Of a stretch of 7,981 nt of DNA, positions 1-6,273 are shown piece by piece. Position numbers and translations under genes: made by a program. This DNA is from Candidatus Cloacimonadota bacterium (lineage in GTDB: Bacteria > Cloacimonadota > Cloacimonadia > Cloacimonadales > TCS61): assembly GCA_030638385.1 (NCBI GenBank), contig DAOWES010000226.1, positions 1 to 7,981 of the forward strand, given 5' to 3'. Each line of letters opens with the position of its first letter. The stretch's first letter is position 1. The notes under the pieces are model-generated. The model had not been told where the DNA came from. It saw only the letters and a program-made list of their open reading frames with translations, and made no database searches.

Positions 1-22
1 AAATCCTGCGGATTAAAATAGA

Positions 23-52
23 CACAGATCAACACAGATGGGCACAGATTTG
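23..52. repeat. Three direct 10-bp repeats (CACAGAT + 3)
   Basis: CACAGAT occurs at 23-29, 33-39 and 43-49, an exact 10-bp period with variable three-base spacers (CAA, GGG, TTG). No reading frame or RNA gene covers it. From memory, phrases of this kind are scattered between genes in several environmental bacterial genomes, so it is probably one copy of a dispersed intergenic repeat. One helical turn per unit could also suit protein binding, but nothing here shows that. Confidence 0.75.
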
Positions 53-83
53 TGTGACTATGGCTTACTCAAAAATAGGAAGC

Positions 84-141
84 ACACTCTCCGCTTTCAT
101 TCTCCTCTTAAGAGGAGTACGGCTTTAGCCGGGAGGAGTGT
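84..141. repeat. Inverted-repeat element able to form a branched hairpin
   Basis: The ends ACACTC (84-89) and GAGTGT (136-141) are inverted copies. Inside lie a perfect 16-bp palindrome, CTCCTCTTAAGAGGAG (102-117), and a short hairpin, CGGCT-TT-AGCCG (120-131). CTCCTC (102-107) can pair either with GAGGAG at 112-117 or with GAGGAG at 133-138, so two alternative folds exist. It lies downstream of the thioredoxin-like gene. It looks like a small non-autonomous dispersed element (REP- or MITE-like). It could also act as an mRNA 3' end, but no T-run follows it on either strand. Confidence 0.6.
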
Positions 142-164
142 TATTTCATTTTTCACTGGTTACC

Positions 165-182
165 ATTCATAATTCATAATTC
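165..182. repeat. 7-bp tandem repeat ATTCATA x2.5
   Basis: ATTCATA occurs at 165-171 and 172-178, followed by a partial ATTC at 179-182. It is a short A+T-rich tandem repeat in non-coding DNA between the thioredoxin-like gene and the inverted-repeat element. No function is evident. Confidence 0.6.
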
Positions 183-245
183 TCTTTCACGTTGTTTTCA
201 TGAAATGTCTAGATGGAGTGATTAACAATTTTGATTGAGTTCGCT

Positions 246-560
246 TTATTGCTTATCCTCGGAAAATATCAATCGGTGATATCGATCTAATTTTGCTCTA
301 ATCTCATCAATATCTAGTTGACGGGCTGTGCGGAAAATTTCACTTCCCTCTGAATAAACTAAAAAAGTGGGCACGGAAAAAGCCATAAAAAAACCGGCAG
401 CATCTTGGTATTCATCTAATTCGATAAGGTGAAAGGTAGAACCTGAATAGCTTTGGGCTAATTCTCTTAATTTTGGTTGTAGCACTTTGCACACATTACA
501 GCTTTTTGTCGTAATATAAACAAAAGAGAATTTTTCTTGCTTTAAATTATCGTAAGTCAT
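246..560 (-). CDS. Thioredoxin-like protein with CNVC active site
   Basis: This encodes a 104-residue single-domain thioredoxin-fold protein. The redox motif is C21-N-V-C24, preceded by beta-strand FSFVYITTKS. The cis-proline loop is S62-V-P64-T-F, and the length is that of a bare thioredoxin. There is no signal peptide, so it should act in the cytoplasm as a disulfide reductase or electron carrier for a partner. The usual WCGPC is replaced by SCNVC, which marks a thioredoxin-like family rather than canonical TrxA. I chose the ATG at 560. The open frame extends to a TTG at 593, but that codon lies inside the terminator hairpin of the upstream operon. No Shine-Dalgarno sequence precedes the ATG. 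The CcdA-like membrane protein at 5142-6137 could in principle be a partner, though the two are 4.6 kb apart. The fold is secure and the specific role unknown. Confidence 0.85.
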   Translation of the reverse strand: MTYDNLKQEKFSFVYITTKSCNVCKVLQPKLRELAQSYSGSTFHLIELDEYQDAAGFFMAFSVPTFLVYSEGSEIFRTARQLDIDEIRAKLDRYHRLIFSEDKQ

Positions 561-576
561 TATTTTTTTGGAGTAG

Positions 577-618
577 AAAAAAAAAGCCCTCAACTAAATG
601 AATAGAAGAGGGCTTTTT
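577..618 (-). terminator. Rho-independent terminator of the hydrogenase operon
   Basis: An 11-bp perfect stem pairs AAAAAGCCCTC (581-591) with GAGGGCTTTTT (608-618) around a 16-base loop. On the minus strand the stem is followed by an uninterrupted run of nine T (complement of 577-585). It begins 15 bases after the hydA stop codon, which makes it a textbook intrinsic terminator. The plus-strand reading also has five T, so it may work weakly in both directions. The thioredoxin-like ATG follows only 16 bases after the T-run. Confidence 0.9.
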
Positions 619-632
619 AAATCTTATTAGAT

Positions 633-2411
633 TTAGTGTTTGCTAGTAGTCTCTTTAATAGTATCGCCGGTAATTTTACATCTTTCGAAGTAATTTGTAT
701 GAAGCAATTTATGAGCTTTATGAGAGTTAGGCGCATCTAAGAAGTCTTCATAGCATTTTATCACTTCATCATTGTGATGTGAGCAACGAAGAGTAAGTTT
801 AGCATCTTCTTTGTAGAGGCTTTGTCCACGGCGAGCACGATCTGCAATGGTACTGTTATAAGGTTGTCCACCACCACCAACGCATCCACCCGGGCAAGCC
901 ATTACTTCGATAAAGTGATATTGCTTTTCGCCGGATTCAACTTTTTCCATCAATTTTCTGGCATTACCAAGTCCGTGAACAACTGCTACATTTACAGGAA
1001 GTTCACCACCTTCTTTAAGTGGGATAGTAAGAGAAGCTTCCTTGATGCCTTCCATACCACGAAGAGCGGTAATGTTTACATCTGCCATCTCTTCACCGGA
1101 AAGAATTGCAACTGCTGTTCTTACTGCAGCTTCCATTACACCACCTGTAGCGCCGAAAATGGTTGCTGCGCCAGTGTATTTTCCCATGATATCGTCAGCT
1201 TTTTCTTCCGGAAGATTTTTAAAATCGATACCGGCTTCTTTGATCATTTTGATGAATTCACGAGTTGTGATAACATAATCAACATCTTGGTAGCCGGAAT
1301 CTCTCATCTCAGGACGATTAGCTTCAAATTTCTTAGCTGTACAAGGCATGATAGATACAGAGCAGATTTTTGCAGGATCAATACCTTCTTTTTCTGCGAA
1401 ATAAGTTTTTACTAAAGTTCCAAACATTTGCTGAGGAGATTTACAAGTAGAGATGTTTTCAGCTAAATTTGGGAAGTATGTTTCACTAAATTTAATCCAA
1501 CCAGGAGAACAAGAAGTAATAAGCGGAAGTTTTCCACCATTTTTAATTCTGTTAATTAATTCTGTTCCCTCTTCCATAATTGTAAGGTCAGCAGAGAAGT
1601 TTGTATCGAATATACGATCGAAACCTAATCTGCGGAGAGCTGCGTACATTTTTCCAACAGTTACTTCTTCCGGATCCATGCCGAACTCTTCACCTAAAGT
1701 TGCTCTGATAGCCGGAGCTTCCTGAACAACAACATATTTATCTTTGTCTAGAAGTTGGTCCCAAACATTGTCGATGTCACTTTTTTCATGAAGCGCGCCA
1801 ACCGGGCAGTAAACAGTACATTGACCACAGTTTACGCAAGGGCTATCGGCCATACCTTTGTCGAATGGTGTAGTGATAGTTCCTTCGAATCCACGACCAT
1901 TGATTGTGAGAGCATGAACAGTTTGAATGTCTTGGCAAACAGTAAGACAGCGACCACAAGAGATACATTTATTCGGATCACGAACTATAGAGAAACTCTT
2001 AAGATCGAGAGGTTTTTTCTGCAGTACTTTTGGTATTCTCTTATCATCAACACCAAGCAGATACGCTAAGTCTTGTAGCTCACATTTGTTGTTTTGTTCG
2101 CAAGTAGGACAAACAACGTCGTGATCTGCAAGCATCATCTCAACGAGAGTTTTACGAAGTTCGCGTAATTTTTTACTATTTGTGATTACTTTCATTCCAG
2201 CCCAAGCAGGAGTGGAGCAAGCACGCTTTGTTCCTTTTGTTCCTTCGATTTCAACTACGCAAACACCGCAGTTTGAAGAAGGAGCAAGGTCTTTGTGGTA
2301 GCATAAAGTAGGGATTTTTTTCCCTGTTTCTTTGGCTGCATCAAGAATGGTTGTACCTTCTTGTACTTCTACCTCAATATTATCGACCCATAATTTAATC
2401 ATTTTTGCCAC
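633..2411 (-). CDS. hydA: [FeFe] hydrogenase catalytic subunit (HydA/HndD type)
   Basis: This 592-residue protein reduces protons to H2, or oxidises H2, in the cytoplasm and has the modular M3 layout. An N-terminal [2Fe-2S] domain uses C37, C48, C51 and C65. A His-ligated [4Fe-4S] site has H97, C101, C104 and C110. A 2[4Fe-4S] ferredoxin domain has C149/C152/C155 with C202, and C192/C195/C198 with C159. The H-cluster domain follows: L1 TSCSPGW (299-305), L2 MPCTAKKFE (355-363, C357) and L3 EVMACPGGCVGGGGQP (502-517, C506 and C510). Proton-path residues E281, E284, C301 and S321 match those of clostridial CpI. The second Cys of TSCCPxW is Ser302, the one oddity. There is no extra C-terminal [2Fe-2S] domain. 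The start is GTG at 2411, with GGAGG six bases upstream; an ATG three codons later is less well placed. It is the last gene of the operon, 33 bases after hydB. Confidence 0.95.
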   Translation of the reverse strand: MAKMIKLWVDNIEVEVQEGTTILDAAKETGKKIPTLCYHKDLAPSSNCGVCVVEIEGTKGTKRACSTPAWAGMKVITNSKKLRELRKTLVEMMLADHDVVCPTCEQNNKCELQDLAYLLGVDDKRIPKVLQKKPLDLKSFSIVRDPNKCISCGRCLTVCQDIQTVHALTINGRGFEGTITTPFDKGMADSPCVNCGQCTVYCPVGALHEKSDIDNVWDQLLDKDKYVVVQEAPAIRATLGEEFGMDPEEVTVGKMYAALRRLGFDRIFDTNFSADLTIMEEGTELINRIKNGGKLPLITSCSPGWIKFSETYFPNLAENISTCKSPQQMFGTLVKTYFAEKEGIDPAKICSVSIMPCTAKKFEANRPEMRDSGYQDVDYVITTREFIKMIKEAGIDFKNLPEEKADDIMGKYTGAATIFGATGGVMEAAVRTAVAILSGEEMADVNITALRGMEGIKEASLTIPLKEGGELPVNVAVVHGLGNARKLMEKVESGEKQYHFIEVMACPGGCVGGGGQPYNSTIADRARRGQSLYKEDAKLTLRCSHHNDEVIKCYEDFLDAPNSHKAHKLLHTNYFERCKITGDTIKETTSKH

Positions 2412-2444
2412 TTTTTTCCTCCATTTATTCTAAGTTAGCTATAA

Positions 2445-4004
2445 CTATTTTATTTTCATAAGAAAATCTTCTCGGAAGTTCTCGATTGCACTTTTAACGG
2501 GCATAATCAAAGATTGTCCCAAGGGGCAGAAAGATGCATCAAGCATTGCTTGAGAAATTTCAATCATTTGATCAAGATCTTCCTCACAACCTTCCCCGTT
2601 TCTAAATTTTGAAACTAATGTATAAAGTACTTCATTACCTTTGGTACAGGGTGAACATTTACCGCATGCTTCATGACGGAAGAAGCGAATAACAGACCAG
2701 AGCATCTCTACCATATCCACATCATCATTCATCACTAATATTGCGCCTGAACCAAGAACGGCAGCATACTCTTCCAATGAATTGTAATCCATCTTCACAT
2801 CGAGTAATTTGTCAGAGAGGAATACTCCGGCAGCTCCACCAACGAGTGCACCTTTGAACTTTCTATCATCTTTCATACCACCACTGTATTGATCGATGAT
2901 TGTGCGAAGCGGTGTTCCCATATCAACTTCGCAAAGTCCGGGAAGATTAACATCTCCCATCATTGTATATACTTTAGTTCCGGTACAACCTTCAACTCCA
3001 TGTTCTGTAAACCAAGCTGCACCATTTTTAATAATTGCCGGAACATTGGCAATGGTCTCTACGTTGTTTACAACTGTAGGAAGTTCCCAAGCTCCTTTTA
3101 CTCCCGGGAATGGTGGCTTGCTTCTAGGCTCTCCACGATTCCCTTCCATAGATTCTATAAGTGCTGTTTCCTCGCCACATATATAAGCACCAGCACCGAT
3201 TTTTATCATAATATCAAGATCAAATCCGCTATTGAAAATATTTTCACCCAAGATACCATATTCTTTCGCTTGAGCGATCGCTTTTTCTAAACGTTCGATA
3301 CAGAGTTTGTATTCACCGCGAATATAGATATAAGCTTTTGTTGCGCCTACTGCATAACAGGCGATCATCAAACCTTCAAGAAGTTTGTGCGGATCTCCTT
3401 CCATGATCAGACGATCTTTAAATGTTCCGGGCTCGCCTTCATCTGCGTTGATAACAACTAATTTTTGTTCAGCTTTGATCGGAGCAGTAAAACTCCATTT
3501 TAGACCGGTTGGAAATCCGGCTCCACCACGGCCACGAAGTCCGGATGCTTTTACTTCATTTACAATTTCTTCAGGTTTCAGGTTGATAAGAGCTTTTTCC
3601 CAAGCTTCATATCCACCAAGTCCAATATATTCTTCGATGTTTTCAGGATCGATTTTACCGGAGTTATCCAATACAATACGACGTTTGTAATTGAAATTAT
3701 ATTTTTTTAATAAATTTGTATTTAAGATAAGACGGCTTACTTTGCGTCCTTTTAAGAAATGTTCTTCAACTATTTCCGGAATATCTTCAACTTTGACATC
3801 AACATAAGTAGTTTGTTCCGGATAAACCATCATGCTGACGCCGGTTCCAAAATATCCGAAAGAACCTGTTTCTAAAATGTTAATTTCATCCGAAAGATTG
3901 TTTTTATCTAATTCGGTACGAAGTGCTGCTTCAATCTCTTTTACACCAGCTTCTAAAGATGTGTTATCGATACCGATCAATATATGGCTGCGATAGAATT
4001 TCAT
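2445..4004 (-). CDS. hydB: NuoF-like NADH/FMN hydrogenase subunit (HydB/HndC type), cluster-depleted
   Basis: This 519-residue diaphorase subunit should bind FMN and NAD(H) and pass electrons to HydC and HydA. The Gly-rich nucleotide/FMN segment GLRGRGGAGFPTGLKW is at 155-170. The NADH-site segment with ICGEETALIESMEGNRGEP is at 275-293. The NuoF [4Fe-4S] ligands are C447, C450 and C453 (CGKCSPC), plus C493. Residues 1-95 keep the thioredoxin-like fold of HydB but contain no cysteine: the four expected [2Fe-2S] ligand positions are G11, S16, S48 and F52 by my hand alignment. The protein ends soon after C493, so the C-terminal 2[4Fe-4S] domain of typical HydB/HndC, which run to roughly 600 residues, is absent. 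The ATG overlaps the hydC stop as ATGA (4004-4001), with GGGAGAGG just upstream, indicating translational coupling. The family is certain. Whether the enzyme bifurcates electrons is not. Confidence 0.95.
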   Translation of the reverse strand: MKFYRSHILIGIDNTSLEAGVKEIEAALRTELDKNNLSDEINILETGSFGYFGTGVSMMVYPEQTTYVDVKVEDIPEIVEEHFLKGRKVSRLILNTNLLKKYNFNYKRRIVLDNSGKIDPENIEEYIGLGGYEAWEKALINLKPEEIVNEVKASGLRGRGGAGFPTGLKWSFTAPIKAEQKLVVINADEGEPGTFKDRLIMEGDPHKLLEGLMIACYAVGATKAYIYIRGEYKLCIERLEKAIAQAKEYGILGENIFNSGFDLDIMIKIGAGAYICGEETALIESMEGNRGEPRSKPPFPGVKGAWELPTVVNNVETIANVPAIIKNGAAWFTEHGVEGCTGTKVYTMMGDVNLPGLCEVDMGTPLRTIIDQYSGGMKDDRKFKGALVGGAAGVFLSDKLLDVKMDYNSLEEYAAVLGSGAILVMNDDVDMVEMLWSVIRFFRHEACGKCSPCTKGNEVLYTLVSKFRNGEGCEEDLDQMIEISQAMLDASFCPLGQSLIMPVKSAIENFREDFLMKIK

Positions 4005-4459
4005 TTTGCCTCTCCCTTAATTTTGTTGATGATAGTGTCGATCTTATCTTCTGTGAGATTTCCATAAACATCTTCATTAATCATCATGACAGGAGCGTTT
4101 CCGCAAACCCCTAAACAAGCGCAAAGCTCAAGGGTGAACATTCCATCTTTTGTAGTTTTATTTAGGCCAAGATCCAGGGTTTCACGAAGTTTTTTTAGGA
4201 TATTTTCAGATCCTTTTAAAAAACAAGGAGGTGACTCGCAAAGTCGAATAATATTTTTACCACGTGGCTTTGTACTAAACATTGTGTAGAATGTAAGAAC
4301 TCCATAAATATGAGCTCTCGGAACATTGATATATTCACTTACTTCGGTAACAGCGTCTTCAGAAATGTACTGCTGAGGATGATTATCTTGAATCTCATGT
4401 AATATGTAGATTAAGTTTTCTTTCTCAGGAGAGTATTTGTTAAAAATTTGTTTGTACAT
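4001..4459 (-). CDS. hydC: NuoE-like [2Fe-2S] hydrogenase subunit (HydC/HndA type)
   Basis: This 152-residue protein of the 24-kDa NuoE family normally sits beside the FMN subunit and holds one [2Fe-2S] cluster. An N-terminal helical part (about 1-60) contains the family signature around VPRAHIYGVLTFYTMF. A C-terminal thioredoxin-like ferredoxin domain carries ligands C74, C79, C115 and C119 (LCESPPC and CACLGVCGNAPV). C113 is an additional cysteine. All four ligands are intact, in contrast to the two neighbouring thioredoxin-fold domains in this operon. The start is ATG at 4459, preceded by AGGAG with a six-base spacer. It lies 20 bases after the HndB-like gene and overlaps hydB by four bases, so the genes are surely one transcript. 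Confidence 0.95.
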   Translation of the reverse strand: MYKQIFNKYSPEKENLIYILHEIQDNHPQQYISEDAVTEVSEYINVPRAHIYGVLTFYTMFSTKPRGKNIIRLCESPPCFLKGSENILKKLRETLDLGLNKTTKDGMFTLELCACLGVCGNAPVMMINEDVYGNLTEDKIDTIINKIKGEAK

Positions 4460-4479
4460 AGATACTCCTAATTTTAGAA

Positions 4480-4842
4480 TTAATTTTGCGCAACAACATA
4501 ATCGTTAACTAATTTACCATTAACAACATGTTCTGCCATCATTTTTCGTGCTTTTTCCGCGGTCATATTTCCATAGGTAATAGTTGGCTTACCTTCTTCA
4601 ATAATATCTACTACAGGTTCCATTGAAGATAATCCTTTTTCTCCGGTTTGGGTAACGATTACATCGGAAAGTTGTCTACTGGCAACTTCATCCATAATTG
4701 TTTTCATTACCTCACGAGCACCGGTTGCGATCCCGGATGTTCCCATTCCAATAACAATTTTTATACGAGTGTTGCTGGAACGCAGTTTCATTTCTTGCTG
4801 TGCTTTTTCCCGGATTTTTTTTAAATCAGCCAAAGTCTTCAT
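4480..4842 (-). CDS. HndB-like thioredoxin-fold subunit lacking all cluster cysteines
   Basis: This 120-residue protein resembles the small HndB-type (2Fe-2S) ferredoxin-domain subunit of NAD(P)-linked [FeFe] hydrogenases. The N-terminal TLADLKKIREKAQ, the core IKIVIGMGTSGIATGARE (27-44) and the C-terminal HVVNGKLVNDYVV follow that family closely. Homologues as I remember them have Cys in GMGTCG and in TGCxGLC. Here these are S36, E68 and S72, and the protein contains no cysteine, so it cannot hold the usual cluster. It is probably a structural or regulatory subunit retained for assembly. The reading frame is intact and the sequence well kept, so it is not a decayed gene. I chose ATG at 4842 because GGAGG lies six bases upstream; a start nine codons earlier has no such site. 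It is the first gene of the operon. Confidence 0.88.
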   Translation of the reverse strand: MKTLADLKKIREKAQQEMKLRSSNTRIKIVIGMGTSGIATGAREVMKTIMDEVASRQLSDVIVTQTGEKGLSSMEPVVDIIEEGKPTITYGNMTAEKARKMMAEHVVNGKLVNDYVVAQN

Positions 4843-4954
4843 ATTTGTCCTCCATTTAGTTCTAACCACAAAACTTTTTCCTGCAAATATAACTACATCC
4901 GCAGGGATTATATGAAATACACTTTTATTCTAAAAAACTATCTACATAAATCTT

Positions 4955-4974
4955 CGATAACACGCCTTTTATCG
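4955..4974. promoter_or_regulatory. Inverted repeat CGATAA-N8-TTATCG over the candidate promoter
   Basis: CGATAA (4955-4960) and TTATCG (4969-4974) form a perfect 6-bp inverted repeat with an 8-base centre. It covers the -10 hexamer and the predicted start region of the candidate hydrogenase promoter, a position suited to a repressor operator. It does not match the Rex consensus TTGTGA-N6-TCACAA. It could also be an early RNA hairpin or chance in A+T-rich DNA. Confidence 0.3.
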
Positions 4975-4995
4975 GCATGAACTTATACGCGTCAA
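4968..4995 (-). promoter_or_regulatory. Candidate promoter of the hydrogenase operon
   Basis: On the minus strand TTGACG (4995-4990) is followed, after 16 bases, by GATAAA (4973-4968). This gives five of six and four of six matches to the sigma-70 consensus. A transcript would begin near 4961 and have a leader of about 120 bases before the HndB-like ATG. A second, perfect -10 hexamer TATAAT lies at 4912-4907 but has only a poor -35 (TTTTAG, 4935-4930). Either could serve; the assignment is from consensus alone. The remaining DNA between 4843 and 5141 holds no convincing gene. Confidence 0.45.
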
Positions 4996-5141
4996 GCAAA
5001 AAAAATGAGTTAACTGCTTATGCTTTCCGTAATTAAGTTGATGTTGCAAGTGAATCTCAGAATATCTTTCTATTGTCTTTAATAATCAAGCTTTTGAGGA
5101 AATAATTTAACGGTATGAAATATTTAAAATATTAAGTGAAA

Positions 5142-6137
5142 TTATGGTTTTTGCAGAGAAATATGTTTATTTTCGGAAAATGAAAAATCCCAATGTAAAT
5201 GGTCACTTGTGCGGAAAACATAGGAGTTCATGAAGGTTAGCATTTTCTCGAGGGGATAATTATTTTCGATAGAGAAGAAATCATATTCTTTAAATTTATC
5301 ATGATCTTTATCGGTGATTGCTTTATCGATGAGAAGAACCGGAGAGGATAAAGAATCGATGTTTGCTTCTGTGATAAGGAGTACTTGGCCGTTATGCATT
5401 TTGTTTATTTCAGCTTTAAGTTTTGAGAAGTATTCGATATTTTTTTCGGAAGCGATGATGGTGAGTTCTTGGGTTGGGACAAATACTTCCACCATCCTAC
5501 CGTCCGTTGGCAGTGGAGCCGGATTAAAGTATTTTACTAAACCTTTTACGCCAATAAATGTAAACCAGACTGCGATGAGGATTGAAGCAATTTTGGCTAC
5601 TCCACCCATTTCTTTAATCTTGGAAAGACCACCTGCAAAAGCGATTGGAATCAAGAACAAAGTGGTGCCAAAGAAAAATCCTAAGAAGAGATTGATTCCA
5701 TCAAACACGCCACCCAGATCAACTGCTTTAGAAAGGGCAATGAGGAATGAAGGACAAAAGTTGATACCGGTAAGAATTCCTAAAATAAAAGCGCTTTTAG
5801 TAAACATAGTAGCTTTGGGGATGTGACACTTTTTAGCTTTTTTATGGGTTCTTACTGCCGAGAGAACCAAATAGATTGAGAGTAAAATATAGGCAATGGA
5901 AGTGAAAAGGCTTCTGTTTATGGTAGCTATTTGAGTTCCGGCAAAACCGGCCAAAGCACCAAAAGTGAGGTATGAGAAAAAACGGCCTGCTGAAATTTCT
6001 AAAATGGTAAGCAAGCTTTTCGAAAAATTTCTTTCTTCGGTAAGAAGATAGGGGAGATAGATGGGAGTGCAGGTAACCAGGCAAGTAGAACCGGTAGCCA
6101 ATCCTAAAAAAAAACCTTCTATGAGAGTTGTAAACAT
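5142..6137 (-). CDS. CcdA/DsbD-type six-helix membrane protein with novel C-terminal domain
   Basis: This is a 331-residue integral membrane protein. Six hydrophobic helices are visible at about 7-30, 42-66, 76-97, 114-137, 146-168 and 180-203. This is the layout of the CcdA / DsbD transmembrane domain, which passes reducing power across the membrane through a cysteine pair. C23 in TM1 (TCTP) and C128 in TM4 (NFCPS) are placed like that pair; C19 and C104 are also present. Positive charges in the loops after TM1, TM3 and TM5 predict both ends outside. Residues 204-331 form a soluble, cysteine-free domain that I do not recognise. A TauE/SafE or UreH-like transporter label is possible from helix pattern alone. 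The start is ATG at 6137 with AAGGA about eight bases upstream. It follows the exported ferredoxin gene, suggesting a shared redox role, which is inference. Confidence 0.8.
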   Translation of the reverse strand: MFTTLIEGFFLGLATGSTCLVTCTPIYLPYLLTEERNFSKSLLTILEISAGRFFSYLTFGALAGFAGTQIATINRSLFTSIAYILLSIYLVLSAVRTHKKAKKCHIPKATMFTKSAFILGILTGINFCPSFLIALSKAVDLGGVFDGINLFLGFFFGTTLFLIPIAFAGGLSKIKEMGGVAKIASILIAVWFTFIGVKGLVKYFNPAPLPTDGRMVEVFVPTQELTIIASEKNIEYFSKLKAEINKMHNGQVLLITEANIDSLSSPVLLIDKAITDKDHDKFKEYDFFSIENNYPLEKMLTFMNSYVFRTSDHLHWDFSFSENKHISLQKP

Positions 6138-6204
6138 TAGTTAAATCCTTATTTTTGTAGAAATTATTATTTTATTTCTAATTTTATTGTTTTTAATTTT
6201 AGTG

Positions 6205-6264
6205 TTATCGGTGCAGCCAAAAAAATATGGCTGCAATTGCACAAATTACTAAAATGTTTTTGAT
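6205..6264 (-). other. Hydrophobic mini-frame without standard start, after ferredoxin stop
   Basis: Directly after the ferredoxin TAG (6276-6274), the same frame stays open to TAA at 6207-6205. It reads KNILVICAIAAIFFWLHR behind an Ile codon (ATC, 6264-6262). The stop codon overlaps an AGGAG ribosome-binding motif (TAGGAG, 6276-6271) placed six bases before that ATC. The sequence looks like one transmembrane helix with a basic end, typical of tiny membrane peptides. There is no ATG, GTG or TTG at the right place. It may use ATC, be a gene disabled by an ATG-to-ATC change, be added by TAG read-through, or be chance. Confidence 0.3.
6212..6235. other. Perfect 8-bp hairpin between ferredoxin and CcdA-like genes
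   Basis: TGCAGCCA (6212-6219) pairs with TGGCTGCA (6228-6235) around an A-rich 8-base loop. It lies about 40 bases beyond the ferredoxin stop. No T-run follows on the minus strand, so it is not a standard intrinsic terminator. It may be a processing or stability hairpin that sets the ratio of the two gene products. It lies inside the hydrophobic mini-frame, so either explanation may apply. Confidence 0.4.
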
Positions 6265-6273
6265 ATTAAACTC

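Noticed and set aside
1..60. CRISPR-like array at the CACAGAT repeats
   Set aside because: The units are only 10 bp with three-base spacers, far too short for a CRISPR array, and no cas gene is present.
561..593. Earlier TTG start for the thioredoxin-like protein
   Set aside because: The added residues are encoded by the terminator stem and T-run and would precede the thioredoxin fold with no ribosome site.
822..1415. 197-residue open frame on the plus strand
   Set aside because: It lies antisense within hydA, has composition typical of a shadow frame and no family resemblance.
4880..4905. CCTGC/GCAGG inverted repeat as a possible riboswitch or terminator
   Set aside because: Only five base pairs around a 16-base loop, no T-run and no recognised aptamer features.
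4925..4978. 17-residue frame (MPIKGVLSKIYVDSFLE) in the hydrogenase leader
   Set aside because: It has no ribosome-binding site and overlaps the promoter candidate; length and content are within chance.
5314..5826. 170-residue open frame on the plus strand
   Set aside because: It is antisense to the CcdA-like gene, whose membrane helices and ribosome site are clear; the plus frame has no recognisable domain.
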